Shown here in pieces: positions 26,560-35,241 of a stretch of DNA of 64,000 nucleotides. The stretch's first letter is position 1. The number at the start of each line of letters is the position of its first letter. The translations under genes and the position numbers were made by a program. Source of the stretch: Rheinheimera faecalis (GTDB lineage: Bacteria; Pseudomonadota; Gammaproteobacteria; Enterobacterales; Alteromonadaceae). The DNA lies in assembly GCF_021290965.1 (NCBI RefSeq), contig NZ_JAJOYT010000016.1, forward strand, positions 1 to 64,000, in the 5' to 3' direction. The notes under the pieces are model-generated. The model was not told the origin of the DNA. It searched no databases and saw only the letters and a program-made list of their open reading frames with translations.

Positions 26560-26580
26560 GCCCGTATTACGGGCTTTTTT
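26560..26580 (+). terminator. uvrA terminator
   Basis: GCCCGT-ATT-ACGGGC is followed by TTTTTT, 24 bp after the uvrA stop. The convergent ATPase gene ends two bases beyond. Confidence 0.85.
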
Positions 26581-26581
26581 A

Positions 26582-27901
26582 TCACAGCAGATGTGTGCGT
26601 ACGGCCTGCGCCGTGTAATACAGTGGGTACACCAGATGTTGCTGCTCAAGCGGTGACGAGCCCTGAGTACCGGTCAGTTTAATGGTTTTGACCGGACTAC
26701 ATTTTTCAATATAAGACTGCAGTGACCTGGCTCTGGTGCGTTTACCACTTTTTACTTCCAGCGGTATCACATTGCCGATGATATCGGCCAGAATAAACTC
26801 TATTTCCGCCCGAGCATCACCCCAGGAAAAGGTTGGATCAATGCCCAGTGCAGCTAACTCCTGCTGCACAAAGTTTTCTGCGATGTAACCCTTGTAGTCA
26901 TAATTTTGCTGCTTTATTTCCAGATAGCTGACACCCAGCATATGGTTAAGTAAGCCAACATCAAACAGAAACAGCTTTACCATATTGTCTTTTTTGTAAG
27001 CAGCTAACGGGCTGCGTGGTGTGCCTTCAACAGGATAGTTTTTTAAGATCAGCCGGCACTTCTCCAGCCAAATGATGCCGCTTTCCAGCTCCTGATAACG
27101 GGATTTACGCTCATACACCTGTTTGAACTTAAAGCGTTGAACAGATTCATCCATTACTGCAGCAAGCTGAGCTGGCACTGCAGTAAACACAGCTTCGATT
27201 AAACCGGCATCCACCTTGCCAGAGTATTTACCAAAATCCCGCACATAACCGGCCAGCAAATCGGCATGTACCTGTGACACCGCTTTTACACGCTCCAGTA
27301 TGCTTTGCTCAGCCAGTTCAAACCAGAGACTAACGGCCTCTGGCATACCGCCAGTAAAGTAGTAATCTGTCAGCTTATCAAACAGCTTAGTGTGTGCTGC
27401 TGCTGAGTTTTGCCCGGCATCATAGGCTTTTAACAGCATCGCCTCGCCAGAGGCTAATAAGAACTCGCGGAAGGTTAACGGCCTTAAGTTGTATTGCTCA
27501 ACCTTGCCTACCGGAAAGGTATTCAGCAAACCTATGTTAGAGCCACTGGCGGCAATAAACGCCTGCGGGGTTTGCTCGGCAAAGTACTTTAATGCCGTCA
27601 CCGCACGTGGGCATTCGCCAATTTCATCGAGGATCAGCAAGTCAGTTGCCATATTAAACGGCTGGCCTGTTAGCAGCTCTATATTACTCAGTATATCGCT
27701 TGGGGTTAACGAACCAGCAAAAGCATCCTGCATCTGCGGCGACTCAAGAAAATCCACCCGCAGTACCTTTGCAAAGTGTTGGCCAAATAACTCTTTTAGC
27801 AAATAGGTTTTACCCGTTTGCCTTGCACCATCAATCAGCAGAGGCTTACGATCATGCTTCAGTTTCCAGCCCAGCAATGCTGTCAATAAATCGCGTTCCA
27901 T
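26582..27901 (-). CDS. AAA_14/DUF4143-family ATPase
   Basis: ATPase of 439 residues belonging to the widespread AAA_14 plus DUF4143 family. Walker A is GARQTGKT (about 25-32) and Walker B is in LLILDEIGECPRAVTALKYFAE. The C-terminal DUF4143 part carries a PD-(D/E)xK-like stretch (AEIEFILADIIGNVIPLEVKSG), the pattern of a nuclease-like fold. Such genes are patchily distributed and are often found with mobile or defence genes; their function is not established. RBS GGTGGAG precedes the ATG. Three related palindromes sit within 125 bp upstream, suggesting autoregulation. Confidence 0.85.
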   Translation of the reverse strand: MERDLLTALLGWKLKHDRKPLLIDGARQTGKTYLLKELFGQHFAKVLRVDFLESPQMQDAFAGSLTPSDILSNIELLTGQPFNMATDLLILDEIGECPRAVTALKYFAEQTPQAFIAASGSNIGLLNTFPVGKVEQYNLRPLTFREFLLASGEAMLLKAYDAGQNSAAAHTKLFDKLTDYYFTGGMPEAVSLWFELAEQSILERVKAVSQVHADLLAGYVRDFGKYSGKVDAGLIEAVFTAVPAQLAAVMDESVQRFKFKQVYERKSRYQELESGIIWLEKCRLILKNYPVEGTPRSPLAAYKKDNMVKLFLFDVGLLNHMLGVSYLEIKQQNYDYKGYIAENFVQQELAALGIDPTFSWGDARAEIEFILADIIGNVIPLEVKSGKRTRARSLQSYIEKCSPVKTIKLTGTQGSSPLEQQHLVYPLYYTAQAVRTHLL

Positions 27902-28207
27902 AGCTCCACCTTAATGTCGTCACCTTGCGCCAAGGTTACACTTTTATGCGGATAAAAACAAACAGTCAAACACTTTTATGCGCACAAAAGTGTTAATTAA
28001 TACATTTAAATGCGCATAAAAGTGTAGGAACTTCGGGGGGATTAGCGGAATAGTATTAAAAATCAAGCGACAGGAAGTTCAATAAAGCTGGAGCCATGTG
28101 TTTACCTCTAACTACCTAGACATGTACGTCGATCATCCTCTTCGCAATGAAAACAGCTTGCCGAGCTTATGATTCCAGACTTACTCACCTGAGGTTAGCG
28201 ATTAACC
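27902..28207. promoter_or_regulatory. Intergenic region with three related palindromic operators
   Basis: The 306-bp gap has no gene. Between 27936 and 28026 a motif of the form ACACTTTTATGCGCA occurs three times. At 27969-27994 it forms a near-perfect 26-bp palindrome (arms AACACTTTT and AAAAGTGTT around ATGCGCAC). At 28002-28025 there is a 24-bp imperfect palindrome centred on TGCGCA. At 27938-27957 ACACTTTTATGCG is followed by GATAAAA. This is a strong operator array for the ATPase gene. Nothing recognisable was seen in 28027-28207. Confidence 0.7.
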
Positions 28208-28984
28208 TTAAAACCTCTTCTCAAAAATTGTTTCTCTATGCATCGCTAAAAACTCGACCTGAGGGCTGAACTTGTCTGGTAAAAAGATACTTTTGCCATG
28301 AAAGCTTTTTATAGACGAATCAAAGAATTGGTCATTTTTATGATTAATTTGACTCGACACTACCACACGAAAATTTTCATCAATAGTCATTAGCCCCAAA
28401 TCAAAAGCTTTATCATGCAAAGCCGACAGAGCTAGGCCATTACCTGGATTTAAACGGTTATGAATATCCTGGCTCCAAGGCACAATATGGCTAGCTATCA
28501 ATAACTTAGGTACAGATAAGCCACTGATACAGCAACGGTTGTTATAAGCGCTTAATACCGCAGCTCTAAAATATGATTGGCCTAACCGAACCTGAGTGAT
28601 AGTTTCTTTGCTCATTCCTTGATAGTTAATAGGCGGCTCTTCTCGAACATCAGGCCAAGCTTGATGCAAAGGACCAGCTAATAGGGAAATGGCAGCGTCC
28701 ATCTGTGCAGAAAAAGCCAACCAATCCGTCTTCATTTCCAACCACATAGCACGGTCAGCGTTAGAAGCGCCCTTCAAACCAACACGTCCCGTTGAAGTGA
28801 TAGCAGGATCTAAACTAGCGATATTGGTTAACTTCATCGCTAATGAAGAGGGGGTTCGGCCCATGAGAGTAGCGTACTGAATAATTTCAGGGTTGCGTGC
28901 ATGCAGCCTCCCAAAAGGTATACGAACATACAAGCTAAATGCCACCAACAGCTGCGGCCTAACCCATGGTTTTGACTCTGCCAA
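28208..28984 (-). CDS. HNH endonuclease
   Basis: Putative DNA endonuclease of 258 residues. The N-terminal region (WVRPQLLVAFSLYVRIPFGRLHARNPEI ... MGRTPSSLAMKLTNIASLDP) is typical of stand-alone HNH restriction-like proteins. The C-terminal HNH nuclease has CCISG, then LLIASHIVPW (first His), NRLNPGNGLAL (Asn) and LHDKAFDLGL (last His). The start is TTG at 28984, preceded by AAAGGA, and the upstream frame offers no better start. No methyltransferase partner is encoded nearby. It lies in a run of accessory genes (ATPase, toxin-antitoxin), which suggests an anti-phage or mobile-element role, but this is inference. Confidence 0.82.
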   Translation of the reverse strand: MAESKPWVRPQLLVAFSLYVRIPFGRLHARNPEIIQYATLMGRTPSSLAMKLTNIASLDPAITSTGRVGLKGASNADRAMWLEMKTDWLAFSAQMDAAISLLAGPLHQAWPDVREEPPINYQGMSKETITQVRLGQSYFRAAVLSAYNNRCCISGLSVPKLLIASHIVPWSQDIHNRLNPGNGLALSALHDKAFDLGLMTIDENFRVVVSSQINHKNDQFFDSSIKSFHGKSIFLPDKFSPQVEFLAMHRETIFEKRF

Positions 28985-29078
28985 CCTAAACGTCCTTTGT
29001 TTTGATGCCTAATGAAGTTACTTTGCCAGGTTAAGTTCATTTTTCAAAACAAATCGTTGTTTTAGATAGCTATATTCT

Positions 29079-29849
29079 TCACCCCGGCCAAGGCAACTGC
29101 CCATCCAGCAGAAACAAATCCAGCGGATAGACATAAAGCTCTGCTTCACCTTGTTGTTTAAATACCACCAGATCGGCGCTAAGTTCGCAGAGCCAAGGGC
29201 TGGTGTGATCTGGTTTGGGGCTGGTGAAAGCTTTGGGAGAAAACAGACCAACACAAATACCTTGATTTGGGTCGCGGGCGGATTGGTATTCGAATAGCTC
29301 GACTCCGGCTTTTCGCATAGCTGTGCCTAGTTGCTGGCTGTGTTGGTAATTGGTTTTGGCTGTTAGCTCTGTGCTGTAAGCGTTAAAAGGGGGCTGATGC
29401 AAAGCCACTGCTTTGGCTGAACTATAGCCGACACTAAGCAAGCTGTGTTGTGATCTCAGGCTGTTTTTCGGTGCTGCGGCCTCTATCGAATACCAAAAAA
29501 TAAATCTGTAGTAAGCCGATTCAGCAAGGGTGGTTGTGACAGAACAAGCACCATAAAAAATGCCTGGCTCAAAAACAGAGCCAAAACGTGACCCCCATTG
29601 CAGCGGCGGGTAACGGAAAGGCGATTTCAGCAAATAATGCAGCGACTCTGTCGCTTCAGGTAACGCAGGTTTGACGTTTTCCAGCAACTGTTCCAGCACA
29701 GCCTGTTCGGCCAGCGTGTCGACATAACTTAAAGTGGCCACTTGTTGCTGGCTTTCGACCAGCCGGAACAATTGCCCGTGGACCTTTTTGATCTGCTTTT
29801 GTCCTTCGCAGCTTGTCCACAGCGCATCTGATGCCACAGCAACTGACAC
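29079..29849 (-). CDS. RES-domain toxin
   Basis: Probable NAD+-degrading toxin of a type II Xre/RES toxin-antitoxin system. In the 256 residues the RES core covers about 25-235: LFRLVESQ carries the conserved Arg, TLAESAYYRF the conserved Glu, and GSRFGSVFEPGIFYGA the fold-defining segment. RES toxins studied elsewhere act as NAD+ phosphorylases or glycohydrolases. The start is GTG at 29849, overlapping the antitoxin stop (TAGTG), so the genes are translationally coupled in the usual antitoxin-first order. The product is slightly longer than compact RES toxins. Confidence 0.88.
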   Translation of the reverse strand: MSVAVASDALWTSCEGQKQIKKVHGQLFRLVESQQQVATLSYVDTLAEQAVLEQLLENVKPALPEATESLHYLLKSPFRYPPLQWGSRFGSVFEPGIFYGACSVTTTLAESAYYRFIFWYSIEAAAPKNSLRSQHSLLSVGYSSAKAVALHQPPFNAYSTELTAKTNYQHSQQLGTAMRKAGVELFEYQSARDPNQGICVGLFSPKAFTSPKPDHTSPWLCELSADLVVFKQQGEAELYVYPLDLFLLDGQLPWPG

Positions 29850-30220
29850 TATAATTTGCCCCGCATCGCATCCACAAACTGCAGCACCTGCATCAGGCCC
29901 TGAATACTCTGCACCTGCTGTGCTGGTATGCCGCCTGTGACTTTATTGGGGCTATGCATAAAGTGTTTAATCCAGTCCGGGTCGCCACCAGCCAGACTAT
30001 ATAAAGCGCGGGCGACACGAATAAGCAACAAAGCCAGTTCACCTTGCTTTGACTGAGGATCCAGCGTCGGATTCTGCTTTAAACGGCTGACCGCAGTGCG
30101 ATGCACACCCAATACAGCAGCTAATTCTGCCTGCTTCAAACCCAGTTGATCGGCAGCATTCAGTACAGCTTTGGCCAATACCAGTTGGGGTTGTGGGGCT
30201 TGTTGTAGCAATGCGGTCAT
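29849..30220 (-). CDS. Xre/MbcA/ParS-type antitoxin of RES system
   Basis: Antitoxin partner of the RES protein, 123 residues. The N-terminal HTH is at about 25-55 (GLKQAELAAVLGVHRTAVSRLKQ) and would bind the operator. The C-terminal DUF2384-like domain (about 70-123: LLIRVARALYSLAGGDPDWIKHFMHSPNKV) normally blocks the toxin active site. RBS GAGGTG precedes the ATG. An inverted repeat TTATGCACA/TGTGCATAA lies 42 bp upstream. Confidence 0.9.
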   Translation of the reverse strand: MTALLQQAPQPQLVLAKAVLNAADQLGLKQAELAAVLGVHRTAVSRLKQNPTLDPQSKQGELALLLIRVARALYSLAGGDPDWIKHFMHSPNKVTGGIPAQQVQSIQGLMQVLQFVDAMRGKL

Positions 30221-30261
30221 AACACACCTCGCTGTAAGAGCGAACCTAATCAGTTAGTCGC

Positions 30262-30300
30262 TTATGCACAAAGTATACGCTTAATGTGCATAATGCACAA
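30262..30300. promoter_or_regulatory. Operator of the Xre/RES module
   Basis: TTATGCACA at 30262-30270 and TGTGCATAA at 30285-30293 form a perfect 9-bp inverted repeat with a 14-bp spacer. A third half-site, ATGCACA, overlaps at 30293-30299. Autorepression by the antitoxin HTH is the expected use. Confidence 0.65.
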
Positions 30301-30305
30301 ATTTA

Positions 30306-30836
30306 TCACTTCAATGTTTTTAATAACGCCGCACTAAACTCAATCTTTTCATTACTCAGTTGGCGGTAATCAAAATAAGGCGTCACCAGCACTTTGTTGC
30401 CTGGGTCTATCGCAAACTCTTCATTCATCCAATGCAGCTGACAGCCTAGACCTTGTTGGATCAGTTGCTTAGCATGGATGCGGCCAGCAATTAAATGAAT
30501 AGTGTTATCGGCAGGGTTTAGCAGCGGCTGGTCAAATAACAGGGCTGTGCCTGAAGATTTTTGTAGTAAAAATTGGTCACGATACTGCTGCCAGCTAGCG
30601 GCCTGAGTCGGGAAGGTAAATAGCTTTGGATCCAGAGCCCATAACAACTTGGCGTAGACATTAAACACCTTGCGCCAACCATTACCGCAGTGCTGATAAA
30701 TCAGATCTATATCACCCGTTTGCATTGCTTCGCAGTCAAACAACTGCTGGTACTGTGGCATTTTGGGTCGGTTTTCCACATAGACCCTAAAGCTGGCGTT
30801 TTGATCCCCTAGTCCAATCACGTTTTTCTGTCTCAT
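30306..30836 (-). CDS. Uncharacterised protein, 176 aa
   Basis: I do not firmly recognise this gene; it resembles conserved hypothetical proteins of marine gammaproteobacteria (possibly the DUF6942 group). It is soluble, without signal peptide or membrane segment. Its distinctive parts are GNGWRKVFNVYAKLLWAL, FDQPLLNPADNTIHLIAGRIHAKQL and VTPYFDYRQLSNEKI. Near-constant motifs such as HLIAGRIHA suggest a folded enzyme-like domain. It ends 5 bp from the toxin-antitoxin operator and follows an AraC-type gene on the same strand by 46 bp. The function is unknown. Confidence 0.6.
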   Translation of the reverse strand: MRQKNVIGLGDQNASFRVYVENRPKMPQYQQLFDCEAMQTGDIDLIYQHCGNGWRKVFNVYAKLLWALDPKLFTFPTQAASWQQYRDQFLLQKSSGTALLFDQPLLNPADNTIHLIAGRIHAKQLIQQGLGCQLHWMNEEFAIDPGNKVLVTPYFDYRQLSNEKIEFSAALLKTLK

Positions 30837-30882
30837 CCGATAAAAACTGCTGTTATGGTAACGGATTTTATCTGCTTTGCCT

Positions 30883-31695
30883 TCAGGGAAGACGCGTATA
30901 GGCTGCTGGAGTCACACCCAAAAACTCTTTAAAGTCGCGAATTAAATGCGACTGATCGGTATAACCTAAAGATTCCACCAGATCGGCAATCTCCACAGAT
31001 TGTTGCTCCAGCAACAGCAGCGCCTGATGCAGACGGTATTTACGGATCAGCCATTTTGGGTTTATGCCTAAATACTGACGGAAACAACGCTGAATGGCCT
31101 GCACCGAAAGATTGCTGCGTTCAGAGAGCAACTCAACCTTGGTTATGTCTGATTGCTGTTTGATAAGGCTAACCAGTTGCCGCACTCTGGCACCATGTTC
31201 AGATGGCGCAATAGCAAAGGGTTTAAAGCAGGATTGCAGTATGGCTACCCGTTGTTGATCTGAGTTTGCCGCCGACAACTCAGACAGCAGCCGACTGGTA
31301 TCCAGATTAAAAACCTGCTCTACCTCAAGCTGTTTATCGATAAAGTCAGCAGGTTTAAAATTCAATCGTTCAGCCAATGCACCCAACGCAAACTTAACGC
31401 CAATAATCTGGCCTCTGCCTTGCATTTCATAACTATAACTTTTGCTGACAGGCCCAAGCAGAGTGACAGTACCTGTGTTGATCACTAAGTGGAAATTCGG
31501 GTCTGGTAAGTTTTGTTGAATATGAGCGGCTTTACCGCGTAAGTCCCAATCGACCAGCCAAAATTGCTCAATCAATTCAGCAAGCGCTGCATCAGGGAGA
31601 TAACGCCGTAGTTGGTAGAGCTCAGCACTTTGGCGTTGGTGTAGCACCCCAGTGATTGGATTGTGATTGCTTTGCAAAACCCTACTCCACAGCAA
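30883..31695 (-). CDS. AraC-family transcriptional regulator
   Basis: Regulator of 270 residues. The N-terminal domain (about 25-150, LRRYLPDAALAELIEQFWLVDWDLRG) is of the DUF6597 type seen in one AraC subgroup. The C-terminal double HTH (about 165-268) includes LSVQAIQRCFRQYLGINPKWLIRKYRLHQAL and YTDQSHLIRDFKEFLGVTPAAY. The frame starts at TTG (31695) with AGAGG upstream; a GTG 16 codons in is an alternative. The effector and targets are unknown; the divergent DUF3224 gene is the nearest candidate. Confidence 0.85.
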   Translation of the reverse strand: MLWSRVLQSNHNPITGVLHQRQSAELYQLRRYLPDAALAELIEQFWLVDWDLRGKAAHIQQNLPDPNFHLVINTGTVTLLGPVSKSYSYEMQGRGQIIGVKFALGALAERLNFKPADFIDKQLEVEQVFNLDTSRLLSELSAANSDQQRVAILQSCFKPFAIAPSEHGARVRQLVSLIKQQSDITKVELLSERSNLSVQAIQRCFRQYLGINPKWLIRKYRLHQALLLLEQQSVEIADLVESLGYTDQSHLIRDFKEFLGVTPAAYTRLP

Positions 31696-31786
31696 AACCT
31701 CTGAATGACGTGTTTTTACAATACCTTAGATCTGCCGCATGATACTGTTAAATCAGCACAATTAATCAGGCAAGGCAGAACAATTA

Positions 31787-32161
31787 ATGCAATTGAAAGG
31801 CACATTCCAAATTACCGAATGGCAAGAATCGGTCACCCAATCTTTTGATCATGGAGCCAAACTCAGCAAAGCTCTGGTGAATCAAAGCTACAGTGGCGAC
31901 ATCACCGGAAGCAGTGAAGTGCACTACCAACTGAACTATGAAACAACAGGCGATGCCAGCTTTAACGGCTTTGAATTTATTACCGGCAGTATTGGTGATA
32001 CGCCTTGTCAATTCACGCTGAAACACTATGGCGCTTTTGAAAAGGGCGTCGCCAAAAGCCAGTTTGTCATTATCAGCAGCGCTACCCATGCTGAACTGCT
32101 GGGCCTGAGCGGCAGTTTTACCTCAGGTGAAGCTGGACAAGCGAGTTATGTTATTGGTTAA
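31787..32161 (+). CDS. DUF3224-family protein
   Basis: Small soluble protein of 124 residues with the features of DUF3224: an N-terminal KGTFQITEWQE strand, then GDITGSSEVHYQLNYETTGDASFNGFEFITGSI, and a C-terminal LSGSFTSGEAG. The fold is predicted to be a beta-barrel (allene oxide cyclase-like), and members often sit beside regulators. It is divergent from the AraC gene across 91 bp. The biochemical role is not known. Confidence 0.8.
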   Translation: MQLKGTFQITEWQESVTQSFDHGAKLSKALVNQSYSGDITGSSEVHYQLNYETTGDASFNGFEFITGSIGDTPCQFTLKHYGAFEKGVAKSQFVIISSATHAELLGLSGSFTSGEAGQASYVIG

Positions 32162-32195
32162 ACAACAAAGCTCTACCTGCAAGTACGACTAATGA

Positions 32196-32320
32196 ATACC
32201 CTAAGTAATTGCTGTCACAGCGCGGCGGCAAGTGAGTGAGTCCCCAGGAGCATAGTTGTCTATGTGACTGGGGCGAGAGAGCGCAGCCAACAAAGCAGTG
32301 GCTGCAAGTACGACGGGTAT
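32196..32320 (-). repeat. 125-bp dispersed palindromic element, copy 3
   Basis: Exactly 125 bp in the opposite orientation to the other copies, bounded on the plus strand by ATACCC (32196) and GGGTAT (ending 32320). The core reads CCCCAGGAGCATAG ... CTATGTGACTGGGG. It fills the gap between two convergent genes and ends 2 bp before the amidohydrolase stop codon, where it could act as a terminator-like hairpin. Confidence 0.9.
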
Positions 32321-32322
32321 TG

Positions 32323-33924
32323 TCAGTCTGCAAACTGCTGGCGCACCGGCGCACTCATCAAAGCATCCCACAGCAAATGCAGGTTTAGCCTGATGCTGTT
32401 GGCCTGATCTTCAGCAAAACGCTCCAGCTGTTGCAGCACAACTTGTGGATACCAGTGACCTGCCAACACCACAGCTTGTGGTTCACGCATGGTCGCTAAA
32501 TCCAGCAAGGGGTTATGATTTAGCAGCAGTAAGTCGGCCGTTTTACCTACAGCCACTGAACCTGTTTCTGCTGCCATGCCAGAAAAAACAGCAGGATTGA
32601 TAGTGGCGGTTTGAATCACTTCTAAAGGGGTTAAACCAGCCTGCTGATAAAGCGCCAGCTCGTCGTGTAAACCAGAGCCTGCAAAGACAAAAGAGTCGGG
32701 TGTATCTGTGCCCGCCAGAATTTTTACTCCGGCTTGCTGAGCTTGTTTGACCTGCTGCTGCGCTAAAACCAGCAATTCGGCATGTACATTCAGTCCTTTG
32801 CTATCGTAAGCCTTTTTCAACATGGCATCGGCGTCGCCCTGCCAGAGTAACTGCAGCAGATAAGGCACAAATTTCAGCCTGCTGTCTTGCCGGAATGCTG
32901 TGTCCCCTGCTTTCGCGCCTAATTGCAAAGTGAGTAAGGTTGGGCTCCACCAGGTGTTGGATAACGCCATGTGTTGCATCAGTTGTTGGCACAACTCCGG
33001 GTTTTGACTTTGCAGTAGTTCACGCCATTGCTCTGGCTGAAAACTCCGGCTAAGTGGCTGTTGTTTATAGACTTTGATCGCATCGGCACATTCAAAAATA
33101 AAGACGCGGCCATGTTCCACACTACGCTGCCCAGCTTCTAGCATCTGCTGAAAAGACACCAGCCAGGGTTGATGCCCGGCCAACGCCATATCAGCCTTAT
33201 CAGCTGCTACCACTAACCACTGGTATTGCTGCAGGCTAAGTTGTTCATAGACTTTAATAAAATCAGTGCCTTGTGCCTGATAATGTTCAACCAAGGCTTT
33301 AGCATCTGCAGCAGATTGCAGCTTAAAAAATGCAGGATAGCTCGCTGGTACTTCAGGCCCGCCATTTAACTGATAACTGCTGTGTAACCAATAGTTTGGA
33401 CTGGTTCTTCGACCAGCATGCAGCTGCTGCGTCCAGCGTTTTCTGTCTGCTGTGCAGGCCTGAAAACTATCAGGCTGCAGCATACAACCCGATAGATCCC
33501 GCACTGCAGTGACGCCTGCAGCTATCCACAGCGGATGATGCAGTTGAGGCGAAAGCTGTAAGGAATGAGTGTGCATATCGCTCAGGCCTGGCATTAAAAA
33601 CCGACCTGCTGCATGTACTTTTAAGCGGCCGTCGGCCATCAGTTCGGTGCGAATTGTTGTGTTTTTATCCGTTACCACTGCATCAGAAGCAGCAATCTTG
33701 CTGATCCGCCCCTGATCAATCCACACAGCCTGATGCGGATGAATTTGCCCTGTTTCCACATCCACAATACTGACATCATCCAACAACAAAGGAGCTGTGC
33801 TGGCTGGACCAGGTGCTTCAGGTGAAGGCCAACTGACGCAGCCAACCAGTACAACGAAACAGCTCAGCAGCACCACAAGCAACACCAGTGTGCTTTGTTT
33901 TAACAGATAAAATAGCCGATACAT
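32323..33924 (-). CDS. Exported amidohydrolase-family protein (imidazolonepropionase/prolidase-like)
   Basis: Metal-dependent hydrolase of 533 residues with an N-terminal membrane or lipoprotein signal (VVLLSCFVVLVGC). The amidohydrolase barrel shows the HxH metal site in GLSDMHTHSL, the carboxylated-Lys candidate in DFIKVYEQLS, His ligands in AGHQPW and SVEHGRVF, and the Asp in LAGTDTPDSF. GSVAVGKTADLLLLNHNPLLD is the usual C-terminal small-domain segment. Start 33924 is chosen because GGAG lies upstream; the frame extends 8 codons further. A related gene is at 38106. Relatives cleave dipeptides or cyclic amides; the substrate is unknown. It is 57 bp downstream of the histidine kinase gene and may belong to that operon. 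Confidence 0.85.
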   Translation of the reverse strand: MYRLFYLLKQSTLVLLVVLLSCFVVLVGCVSWPSPEAPGPASTAPLLLDDVSIVDVETGQIHPHQAVWIDQGRISKIAASDAVVTDKNTTIRTELMADGRLKVHAAGRFLMPGLSDMHTHSLQLSPQLHHPLWIAAGVTAVRDLSGCMLQPDSFQACTADRKRWTQQLHAGRRTSPNYWLHSSYQLNGGPEVPASYPAFFKLQSAADAKALVEHYQAQGTDFIKVYEQLSLQQYQWLVVAADKADMALAGHQPWLVSFQQMLEAGQRSVEHGRVFIFECADAIKVYKQQPLSRSFQPEQWRELLQSQNPELCQQLMQHMALSNTWWSPTLLTLQLGAKAGDTAFRQDSRLKFVPYLLQLLWQGDADAMLKKAYDSKGLNVHAELLVLAQQQVKQAQQAGVKILAGTDTPDSFVFAGSGLHDELALYQQAGLTPLEVIQTATINPAVFSGMAAETGSVAVGKTADLLLLNHNPLLDLATMREPQAVVLAGHWYPQVVLQQLERFAEDQANSIRLNLHLLWDALMSAPVRQQFAD

Positions 33925-33981
33925 AAAAAGCTCCACTTGATGAATCATCAGCAGAATAGAAGAAAAGATGTGAAAAAAACG

Positions 33982-35241
33982 TCAAAGTTGTGGCCAGACA
34001 AGCCTGACTATCAGTTGCTGTTCTGAGCGGTTTAACTGAAGCTCCAGCCCGGTTTGTTGACAGAGTCGCTGCACTATGCCAAGCCCCAAACCATAACCGC
34101 TACTTTGTCGGCCTTTAGCAAATAAAGCAGTCAGTTCTGTGGGCTGATCGTCGTCTTGCAGCGGGTTACGGATCAGCAATTGCTCTGAGTTAGCGCTGAT
34201 ATAAATAGTACCGGCAGCGCTATGTAAAAAAGCATTTTGCAGCAAATTGGTTAGTACCATCTGCAGCAATACAGGGTTCAGTTGCAGCTGTAAGTCTGGC
34301 GCTACCTGCAGCTCCAATTCAATGTTTTTACCATCTAACAAGGGTGATAAGTTCAGGATTAGTTGCTCTAACAAGCCCGCTAATTTGATGTTTTCAGTCT
34401 GGCCCAAATGCTGCTCTCGTGACATCGCCAGTAAAGTGCTGATCAGCTGATTCATTTGCCTGCTGCTGTGCTGAATTTGCTCTAAGCGTTGTTGCTGTTC
34501 TGCTGGCCATGCTTGTGTGGACATCTGAGCAAGCAACAACTCGCAGCTGCTTTGGATCACCGCCAGTGGTGTACGTAGCTCGTGGCTGGCATCACGGCTA
34601 AAAGCTTGTTCCCGTTCAATAAAAGCCTGCACTCTTAACCAGTTTTGCTCTAAAGCTTCGGCCAATACACCAATTTCATTGGCCGGAAAAGCTTTGGAAA
34701 ACCCCGGACTAAACTGATCCTTTTGCACCAGCTCTGCCAATTGAGTTAAGGGCCGCGTGGCCCGACGGGCTAAGGCAAAACCCAAAGCTGCTGCCAGCAA
34801 CAACATCACTAAAGTGCTGATGCCATACAACAAAAACATTTCATCCCGAATAGGCCGCACCACCAGTTGCTGACTGACTTCGGCGACTAACCAAACCGGC
34901 TCTTTGGCTGAGGGGTGACTAAAAGAACGAATATGGTAATGCCGGCCTTCAAGGCCACTGTACTCAGTGCGTTTGGTATCGGGTTCAAGCTGCTGCTGTA
35001 AATCGGCAGGGAAATCCTTCACGCTGTGGAAAATCTGCATGCCAGTAGATAAAGGTGCGATTAACTGCGGCTGTTGTAACTGGCGTTTTTCTTCATCCAT
35101 TAACTGATGGCGGAAAAACTGATCTTCCACCGTGTAGACAAAAATCACGTTAAAAAAGCTAAATAACGAAGCACAAAGCAGCGCCAGAATGACACAAGCC
35201 CAAACAATACGTTGGCCTAAACTACGGGCAGGTTTATGCAT
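33982..35241 (-). CDS. Two-component sensor histidine kinase
   Basis: Inner-membrane histidine kinase of 419 residues. Two membrane helices (about 12-35 and 138-158) enclose a periplasmic sensor of about 100 residues. HAMP follows (ARRATRPLTQLAEL). The H box is SHELRTPLAVIQ (His near 217), the N box NLLQNAFLHS and the G box YGLGLGIVQRL. The start codon lies within the end of the response regulator gene (8-bp overlap, ATGCATAA), so the pair is translationally coupled. The signal is unknown. Confidence 0.93.
   Translation of the reverse strand: MHKPARSLGQRIVWACVILALLCASLFSFFNVIFVYTVEDQFFRHQLMDEEKRQLQQPQLIAPLSTGMQIFHSVKDFPADLQQQLEPDTKRTEYSGLEGRHYHIRSFSHPSAKEPVWLVAEVSQQLVVRPIRDEMFLLYGISTLVMLLLAAALGFALARRATRPLTQLAELVQKDQFSPGFSKAFPANEIGVLAEALEQNWLRVQAFIEREQAFSRDASHELRTPLAVIQSSCELLLAQMSTQAWPAEQQQRLEQIQHSSRQMNQLISTLLAMSREQHLGQTENIKLAGLLEQLILNLSPLLDGKNIELELQVAPDLQLQLNPVLLQMVLTNLLQNAFLHSAAGTIYISANSEQLLIRNPLQDDDQPTELTALFAKGRQSSGYGLGLGIVQRLCQQTGLELQLNRSEQQLIVRLVWPQL

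Noticed and set aside
28840-29040. 66-codon minus-strand open frame overlapping the HNH gene start
   Set aside because: It overlaps the better supported HNH frame and lacks any protein pattern.
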